DNA of 36,373 nt from Penium margaritaceum (lineage: Eukaryota; Streptophyta; Zygnematophyceae; Desmidiales; Peniaceae), in the NCBI GenBank assembly GCA_023375785.1, contig SZWC01009523.1, positions 1-36,373 of the forward strand. Reading direction: 5' to 3'. The notes beneath the pieces are model-generated. The model saw only the letters and a list, made by a program, of their open reading frames with translations, was not told where the DNA came from and searched no databases. This document shows positions 30,159 to 36,373 of the stretch, one piece after another. The position numbers were made by a program, and so were the translations under genes. Position 1 is the stretch's first letter. Every line of letters begins with the position of its first letter.

Positions 30159-31198
30159 GTGGCGGAGGTAGTAGTCTCGGCACCAACGCAGGAGAACACA
30201 CCATTGGAAAGTGAGAAGGCACCCTCTACCGCAAAGGACGAAGACGATGAGCTCTGGAAGAGACGGTGTGGGCACGTTGCAAACAGCACGCTCCAAGTAA
30301 TCCAGCAACAACAGCTGGTCCACAACATGGATGGGTGCAAGAAGGATACGGCTGGGTGTGGCAGCCTGTGTGAACCTTGTCTCCAAGGCAAGACCGAGCG
30401 AACACGCTTTGAGTGTAACGGTCGCCGCGCAAAAGCAGCCCTTGACCTGATTCACACCGACGTGTGCAAATCATTTCGCACGGCATCAAGCGGTGGTCGC
30501 AAGTATTTTCTGACCTTCGACAACCACATCCGCAAGGTGTGGATCTGCTTCCTCAAAACCAAGGGAGAGGTAAGAGAGAAATTGCAGGACTTTGTCGCCA
30601 TGGTGGAGCGGCATACTGGAAAGAAAGTCAAGGTAATGTGAAGTGACAATGGCAGAGAGTATGAGGCATGCAAGGTCTGGTTGGGACAACATGGGATCAA
30701 CCACCAGCCCACAACGCCCTATTCGCCAAAAAGCAATGGTGTGGCCAAACGGATGAATCAGACCATCCTCGGCATGGTGTGCAATATGCTCTTTGATGCA
30801 AAACTTCCACCGCGGTTCTGGGCGGAAGCAACAAGAACGGTATGCTATCTTGTCAATTTGACTCCTGCGGCTGCTCTGCGCAGGCGCACAAAGAAAAAGG
30901 ACAAGCAACAGATGAGGCCAGAAGAAGTATGGTCAGGGAAGAAGGAGGATGCTTCACACCTGAAAGTCTTCGGCTGCACTGCATGGGCAAAGGTCCGGGC
31001 GGGTGAGGGTTCTGGCAAGCTGGATGCAAGAGCACAAAAGTGCGTTATGGTGAGCTATGGGATGGCCAACAAGGCCTACCGCTTGTGGGACCTGGCAGGA
31101 AGAAGACTCATCACCAGCCGGGACGTAACCTTTGACGAGAGGAAACCAGGCAGGGAAGATATACTTGATCCCATGCAAGCTCCAAAACAGGGAAAGTA
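30159..31198 (+). pseudogene. Copia-5 integrase
   Basis: The zinc region reads LWKRRCGHVANSTL, where the first histidine of the usual LWHxRxGH is lysine, then CEPCLQGKTERTRFECNGR with both cysteines. The core has LIHTDVCKSF (first D) and KYFLTFDNHIRKVWICFLKT. A TGA at 30639-30641 precedes SDNGREYEACK (second D), and then PKSNGVAKRMNQTILGMVCN, with lysine for the catalytic glutamate. It ends FGCTAWAKVRAGEGSGKLDA, AYRLWDLAGRRLITSRDVTF and a TAG at 31197-31199. Confidence 0.93.
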
Positions 31199-31199
31199 G

Positions 31200-32505
31200 T
31201 TGGTGCTGCTGGAGTCAGGAGATCAAGCTCCCGAAAACTGGCAAGTGGTGCCAGTGCGACAGGCCGTGAAGAAGAGTAGTCTGGCAGGGAGAGCGGCTGC
31301 ACAGGCTGACGCAGCGGCGAGCTCCAAAACAGAGTCAGAGACGTCCGAGGCCTCTGAGACCAACTCGGAGGCCAGTGGCTCTTCACAAGAGGAAAACTTA
31401 ACTTCAGGGCAGCCAGCAGCACAGGAGCAACAGCAAAGCAAAGATCCACCAGCAATGCAGTGTCGCAGCAAAGGGCAGAGAAAACAAAATCCAAAGTACG
31501 ATGCTGACATCGGAAGTTGGATTGGACTGAGCTGGTTCTGTTTGGCTCAGGGAGAGCCACTCACTGTGGCTGAGGCACTGGCAAGACCCAATGCGGCCAA
31601 GTGGAAGGAGGCGGTGGATAGCGAGCTCGCGTCCATCAAAGAAAATGGCACATGGGTGCTAGTGGACAGACCCGCTAATGCTCATGTGGTGGGCTCAAAG
31701 TGGGTGCTCAGGCTGAAGTGGAAGCAAGACGGTAGCATCGACAAGTATAAGGCAAGGGTCGTGGAAAAGGGATTCTCTTTGCGTGCAGGGTCTGAGTACG
31801 ATGAGAACTTTTCACCGGTTGTCACGTTTGCCTCCATCAGGTCCGTGCTGCCCGTTGCTGCCGCCAAAGACCTTGAGATCCACCAGATGGATGTGAACAC
31901 AACTTTCCTTTACGGGAAGCTCAACAAGGAGGTGCTAATGGAGGTCCCGGAAGGTGTCCAAGCACCTGAGGGTAAGGTGTTCAAGCTGGTGAAGGTGTTG
32001 TACATTCTGAAACAGGCCCCCCGGATCTGCTACAAGGAAATGGACAGCTTCATGGCTGAGCTCTCCTTTGCGCACTACAAGAACAACCCTATTTTCTAGG
32101 TGGGGGAGGATGAGCGTGGCTTGTTGCTTGTGGTATTGTACGTCAACAACTTGATCATGTGCTCGTCCACTCATGAGGAGCTTGCGGACCTCAAGAAGCA
32201 GCTGAGTAGCAAGTTCAAGATGAAAGACATGGGTCCTCTTGAGTACTACCTCGGGATTGTCGTTCACCGCAACCGCAAAGCAGGTACCATCGAGCTCAAC
32301 CAGACCAAGTACATCATGGACGTCTTGAAGCGCTACAACATGGAGGACTGCAAACCCGTCAGCACCCCCATGTCCTCCGACTGCAATCTCTCCTCCTCCA
32401 TGTCACCATGCAACGAGGCAGACCGGTGGGAGATGCAAAACATTCAGTACCAGTCTGCCGTTGGGAGCCTCATGTATGCGATGGTGGGGATGCAACTTGA
32501 CATCG
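31200..32505 (+). pseudogene. Copia-5 linker and reverse transcriptase
   Basis: 300 codons are open: a Ser/Glu/Ala-rich linker, then EPLTVAEALARPNAAKWKEA, NGTWVLVDRPANAHVVGSKW, DENFSPVVTFASIRSVLPVA, IHQMDVNTTFLYGKLNKEV and LKQAPRICYKEMDS. A TAG at 32097-32099 follows PIF. The frame then resumes with VVLYVNNLIMCSS, where YVDD should stand: both catalytic aspartates are asparagine, each a single G-to-A change. It ends GPLEYYLGIVVHRNRKAGTI and YQSAVGSLMYAMVGMQLDIA. Confidence 0.95.
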
Positions 32506-32846
32506 CTTATGCGGTGTGCCAGGTGAGGCAGAGTACATCGTACTCTCCAAAGTGTGCAAGGAAACACAGTGGCTTCACAGTTTGCTTGATGAGATCAAGG
32601 CACCACAAGAAAGTAATGGTCATCTGCATCGACAACCGGAGTGCCATTGCTATGGCAGAGGATGACATGATCTCCCGGCGTACAAAGCACATCGACATTC
32701 GATACCACTACTCACGTGACCTTGTCGCCAAGGGTGTCGTGGAACTGGAGCACGTCGCAACCAAGAAAATGCTTGCGGACTTCTTGACAAAGCCGCTAGA
32801 CAGCAAATTGCATGTTGCAGGTGCTCGAGGAATCGTCTTACCCTAA
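32506..32846 (+). pseudogene. Copia-5 RNase H with internal deletion
   Basis: After AYAVCQV the frame jumps into the later RNase H region. Read one frame over, the next bases give EAEYIVLSKVCKETQWLHSL and LDEIKAPQ, then the original frame returns with VICIDNRSAIAMAEDDM, RRTKHIDIRYHYSRDLV and LADFLTKPLDSKLHVAGARG. Compared with Copia-1, about 80 residues including the YTDAD catalytic motif are missing and the join is out of frame. The enzyme would be inactive. Confidence 0.9.
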
Positions 32847-33356
32847 TGCAGAGTTAATTCCGGGTCCATTGGAACCAGCAGCACTTGCTGATGGGCTTAT
32901 AGCAGCTGGTGTTGTTGCAAGGCCCTTAGTTGCTGAGGTGGAGTTTCGTTTAGCATGTGTCACATTTGATGCTGGTGCTTCACTTGCATCCTCTAGTGGT
33001 GCCTCCAACTCGTTCCTCTTCCTAACTCCTTGGCGCAGAACCCTGCTCACCTCCTCAACATCCGGCTCACCCTCGCTATCTTCTTCACTCATCTCCTCCT
33101 CTTCATCTCCCTCATCTTCACTACCCTCCAAATCCATTCTTGCCTCCAAGTCCTCTTCCTCATCATCATCATCGTCCTCCTCGTCCACATCATCCTCTGC
33201 TCCACCCTCCTTTCCATTTGTCTCATTTCCTGCACCTGTTGCTGTTACAACAGCCACAGGATCCTGCCCCTCCACCTCAGCGTCAGCAATGTCTATGTCC
33301 CATTCAGGTCCCACATCTCCCTCCTCCACCTCCCTATCCACCTCACTCCCATCCAA
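32838..33356 (-). other. Acidic C-terminal tail of the hAT transposase
   Basis: About 170 codons stay open with runs such as DDVDEEDDDDDEEED and DEGDEEEEMSEEDSEGEPD. It follows the hATC segment after a frameshift. The opposite strand is serine/proline-rich and merely mirrors the acidic codons. Its last codons reach the end of the Copia-5 pol frame, so the final residues may derive from the junction rather than from the original gene. Confidence 0.7.
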
Positions 33357-35524
33357 GCAGGATCATCATCAACAAACTCCTTTAGCTCGGCTGTCAGCTT
33401 CCTTCCCTTCACCTTCCCATACAAGCGGGTAAGCCTCACGTTCACTCAGACTAAGAGCTCCAAAGTTGATATTTTGAGCCTGTTTTGGCCAGCAGTCTGG
33501 ATCAGCTAGTTCTTGCTGAAGGCTCGCTCACACTCTGATGATGTGCACGGCTGCACCAGCAGCCGCATTGCCAGCTTGCTGAGAGCGGGAAAACGTGTCA
33601 GATGCCGGGCATGCCAGCAGAATCCTGCCACCTCACCAGCCACCACCTTTGCCACTGCTGCCTTCGCCCTTTCCACATCTTGTTGCTGGGCTGGATCCTC
33701 CACCACCGTCAGACGGCCGTTAGAGAATGCCTCCAGCTCATCTTCCAGTGCCACCTGCTCATTGTCTGGCACAAGTGCATTTACCACCTGGTTCCAGGCT
33801 TCCACATCCTTCTTTTCTGCGTCAAACTTGTGTCCAAAATGCTGTGGATGCGGCATGCAGCAGCAAAAACAGGGCAGCACATTTGATTGGTCCACCAGTC
33901 AGACAAGAGTTCCATGTTGTACTTGACCCATGCAGGGTTCACTGCTACATGGCGGCGGCCACCGTTCACACCTAGGCTGCGCAGCTGCTCTGTGGCTTCA
34001 AGAAGTGCCCCATAGATGATGCCTGCCGTGCCCCTTGCTGCGGCCGCCTTGCGTAATGCCACCACCAGTGGCATCATCAGATTGTAGAGTGCTTTCACGT
34101 GCAGCCAAAAGACAGCCTGCCGGACCAGCTTGTGCACCTCCTTCTTTCTCCTTCAATATCGCGCATCACGACCAGCAGCGACTTCAGTCCACGTGCTACT
34201 GTTCACCATCTTCTCAAGTGTTGGCCGCATGACCAACATACGCTTCAGCATGCGATGCACTGATGCAAAGCGGGTGGCACATGCAGGCAACAGAACCTTC
34301 CCGTCACTTTCCTTATTCATCCATGAACGGAGAATGACCTTGTTCCTCATGAAAGACACCACCTTCTCAACTTTCCCCACAAAAATGACACCCCATTCCA
34401 TCTTTGCAATGTCCTTGAGCACTAGGTCAATGCTGTGGGCCACACAACCTGTAAAAAATGCTTGGATACTTCTCCCTCAGTATGGTCCATGCCTTGGTGT
34501 TGGTGGAGGCATTATCGGTGATAACCATCACCACCTTCTCTGCCCCCACCTCCTGGATCACCAGGTCAATCACGGCAACGACATGATTTGCATCACACAT
34601 AAGCCCAGTGGCGTCACGGGAGAACAGATGCGCGGTACCCTCAGCATTTGTGGCCATGGCAGAATAGATTGGCCGAATCTGGATGTCTGACCACTCGTCG
34701 ACACCCAGAGTCACCCTGAAGATGTCCCATCCATCACGCAACGGCTGTTCATCTTCAGCAAGCTCTCTGTCCAGGTCAGGCAAGATGTCGTTAAGAACTG
34801 TTTCCCGGGATGGGAGGCAGAAAGCAAGGTTGGTGCGATGAGCCTTCTCAATCAGCTCCAGCACCACACGCTCGCGGCAGAAGGAGATGGGAAGGGCACC
34901 TTTAGCCATCACCTTGACGACTACCTTCTAGCAGTCTTTGTTGAGGTGGTTGTCGATGTGGTCCCGCATGCTCATCAGGCGGCTTCTGTTCAAAGATGCC
35001 AGTGAAGGTGCTCGCCCAGTGCGCAGGAACTGGTGAGCTGGAGAAAGCAGAGCAACCTCCTCTGCTCCTTCATCGTCCTTTGCGACACCAGCAGCCTCCC
35101 ATGCTGCCTGCTGCTGTCGTTCAGCGGTGAGCTATACCCAGTCCACAGGGTGGTCTCTCGTTCTCCACGAGTCACCCTCGCCTCTGAAGAGCTTGGCGTC
35201 AGCACCTTGAAAACCATCATGAGGAGGTGGAATCGGCGGCAGTCCAAGCAGAGCACGTGCGCCAGCAGGTGGAACGTGACACTTTGCGACATTGGCAACG
35301 GGTGCACCATAGTGGCCTCGCATGCGGTCGCTGCTGCCAGAGAAGTTCTTGCCACAAGCGCCACATGAGAAGCCCGGATAGCCTCTGGGAGTGGGACAGG
35401 GTTTGAAGTATTTTGACAGTGCATGCATCAGCAGCTCCCCCTGCAGTTGGCGCACAGCGGGTCCGGCGTTGGCTGTGGCACCACGGACTACTGCAACCGC
35501 CGATGCTCCTCGCTCTCTAGCCAT
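32838..35524 (-). pseudogene. hAT-family transposase, broken
   Basis: A cut-and-paste transposase. The ATG at 35524 opens a frame with the BED-type zinc finger GFSCGACGKNFSGSSDRMRG, HYGAPVANVAKC. In-frame TAG codons occur near 35132 and 34930. The DUF659/RNase H-like part (34912-34427) has FRVTLGVDEWSDIQIRPIYS and VVMVITDNASTNTKAW. A one-base shift near 34440 leads to VAHSIDLVLKDIAKMEWGV, a TGA lies at 34153, and a shift near 33850 leads to HFGHKFDAEKKDVEAWNQVV and the hATC end SKLAMRLLVQPCTSSECERAF. Two more stops and a shift near 33350 join it to a long Asp/Glu-rich tail ending at 32838. Except for these lesions the order and length (about 890 residues) suit a plant hAT transposase. Confidence 0.93.
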
Positions 35525-35535
35525 GATGGCCTCCT

Positions 35536-35558
35536 GTGTAGTCCACTGTGGACTACAC
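35536..35558. repeat. 23-bp perfect palindrome upstream of the hAT ATG
   Basis: Arms GTGTAGTCCAC and GTGGACTACAC face each other across a single T. It starts 12 bases upstream of the transposase start codon. Such a palindrome could bind the transposase or a dimeric regulator, or be a remnant of an inverted duplication. No function can be assigned from the sequence. Confidence 0.9.
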
Positions 35559-36224
35559 GGCTAAGTGCAAGGCCGGCAATAGCCAGCCACTGTTGGCCAA
35601 GTGAAATGATTCAGAGACTCGAATGAACAACCAAGACTACCGTGCGGTACTAGGGCCAACGCTAACACATGGTCTTCGTTCCCTTCCCTTGATTGCATGC
35701 CTAAGGGAGTGAATGGTTCAGTTTTCTATCACCTCTGACTCAACTAGCCCATATTCCTATAGCTGCATGCGTAGAGGGTCGTGGTCCATGCGGCCAGATG
35801 CAGAGTACCTGCATCAATGACTGGGAATGGAAGCAATGACGTTGATGGATCCAAATGGCCAAGAGTGATTGGTGCATGGAGCTTGCATCTTCCAGGTTGC
35901 TTGGCCAGTCTGGAATATTTTCCTGGTTGTCACGATGATTCATCCTGATTGGACATTCGATGCTAGGCTGTAGCATGCAAAGTCTAATTCTGAACATGAA
36001 AACCGATGCTGGATGACAGGCAACCATCCATACATCATGGTTCATGCTGACTGTGCTGGAGTGCAAAAATATGCCGAGGGCAAGATTCGGCAAGTCGAAT
36101 CTCCCACGCAAATTGCTCAGGGTTGATCTGGCTCGCCGAGCTGACCCTTGGGTTTTTTTCCCAGGACCAAAAGGCCAACCCAAGCTAAGCCCCCGCTGGC
36201 CCCAGGTGCTCTTAAAAGTGAAAG
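35559..36224. other. Unassigned sequence upstream of the hAT transposase
   Basis: Probably the non-coding end of the hAT element. A minus-strand open frame of 166 codons (36240-35740) shows no known motif, and I do not call it a gene. No clear 8-base target duplication was found. Confidence 0.5.
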
Positions 36225-36297
36225 TTGGAGTCGACTCCAAGTCGACTTAAATAGACTTGGCGACTTCGACTTTTGTCCAAAAGTTGTCAAGTCAAAG
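36225..36297. repeat. Palindrome cluster (AGTCGAC motifs), possible hAT subterminal repeats
   Basis: TTGGAGTCGACTCCAA at 36225-36240 is a perfect 16-base palindrome. It overlaps AAGTCGACTT (36239-36248) and is followed by GACTTGG, CGACTT, CGACTT and the stem ACTTTTG/CAAAAGT (36269-36284). Dense short repeats near the ends are usual transposase-binding sites in hAT elements. No matching cluster was found at the other side near 32840, where the element seems truncated. Confidence 0.55.
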
Positions 36298-36304
36298 TAA
36301 ACAT

Positions 36305-36305
<1 letters not shown>

Positions 36306-36373
<68 letters not shown>
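36306..36373 (+). repeat. (CA)n microsatellite reaching the window end
   Basis: At least 33 perfect AC units continue to the last base, so the true length is unknown. The cysteine/valine open frame on the minus strand is an artefact of the repeat. Confidence 0.98.

Larger units (their letters stand above)
27645..32846 (+). mobile_element. Ty1/copia retrotransposon (Copia-5), most complete copy
   Basis: Order: probable LTR, primer site (28335-28349), gag (28717 to about 29620), protease (about 29740-30080), integrase (30159-31198), reverse transcriptase (about 31540-32390) and shortened RNase H (to 32846). The 3' LTR is missing: about 10-25 bases after the TKPLDSKLH motif the sequence becomes the hAT element. 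It has fewer stops than the other copies, but its polymerase box and RNase H are destroyed. Confidence 0.92.

Noticed and set aside
18319..32846. A new multi-gene system formed by the consecutive open frames
   Set aside because: Every recognisable frame fits gag, protease, integrase, reverse transcriptase or RNase H of copia elements, and none is left over to suggest an added function.
32812..33432. Plus-strand serine-rich 206-codon frame
   Set aside because: It is the antisense shadow of the acidic tail of the hAT transposase. GAG/GAT codons read backwards give serine and leucine codons.
35740..36240. 166-codon minus-strand frame as a second hAT protein
   Set aside because: No motif is recognisable, and the region includes the palindrome cluster, which suggests non-coding transposon end.

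Overview
The window looks like repeat-rich nuclear DNA of a land plant or a related streptophyte. I found no host gene I can defend. Nearly all interpretable sequence is decayed transposable elements: one Ty3/gypsy element, five Ty1/copia copies, one hAT transposon, one small TA-flanked inverted-repeat element, and several satellite-like or dispersed repeats. The plant assignment rests on primer sites. The gypsy element carries a site resembling the complement of the plant initiator tRNA-Met 3' end. Three copia copies carry a 15-base site (one with a mismatch) matching the reverse complement of the anticodon arm of the same tRNA, with the plant-type CCCAC ending. The exact species cannot be read from the sequence.

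Layout. 1-3258: unassigned flank with an 18-G run, a compound TC/TATC microsatellite and a tRNA-like fragment. 3259-9381: a structurally complete, heavily mutated Ty3/gypsy element on the minus strand, with two LTRs of 551 bases by my count, near-matching 5-base target duplications, and a 457-base inverted-repeat element inserted in its 3' LTR. 9382-12770: AT-rich DNA with three direct copies of a dispersed repeat. 12775-14175: an array of about six to seven units of roughly 205 bases with internal dyad symmetry and G-run/C-run boundaries. 14176-15121: unassigned AT-rich sequence.

15122-32846 is a pile-up of copia elements. Copia-1 (minus strand, 15122-17598) keeps its 3' LTR, RNase H and reverse transcriptase but lacks its 5' half. 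Copia-2 (plus, about 17599-22225) runs from the primer site to the middle of RNase H and then changes abruptly into the integrase of Copia-3. Copia-3 (about 22226-25333) and Copia-4 (24680-27643) share one LTR. Copia-5 (about 27645-32846) is the most complete, but lacks a 3' LTR, part of RNase H and both catalytic aspartates of its polymerase. Different copies have lost different catalytic residues, so none could work alone.

32838-35524 (minus) is a hAT transposase pseudogene with a BED zinc finger, DUF659, a hATC dimerisation region and a long acidic tail. It is followed by palindrome-rich DNA that may be the transposon end, then a CA microsatellite that runs off the window.

The genes do not form a pathway. 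Each element once encoded its own copying machinery, and the present arrangement records nested insertion, LTR-LTR recombination and illegitimate joining. All alignments and counts were done by eye.
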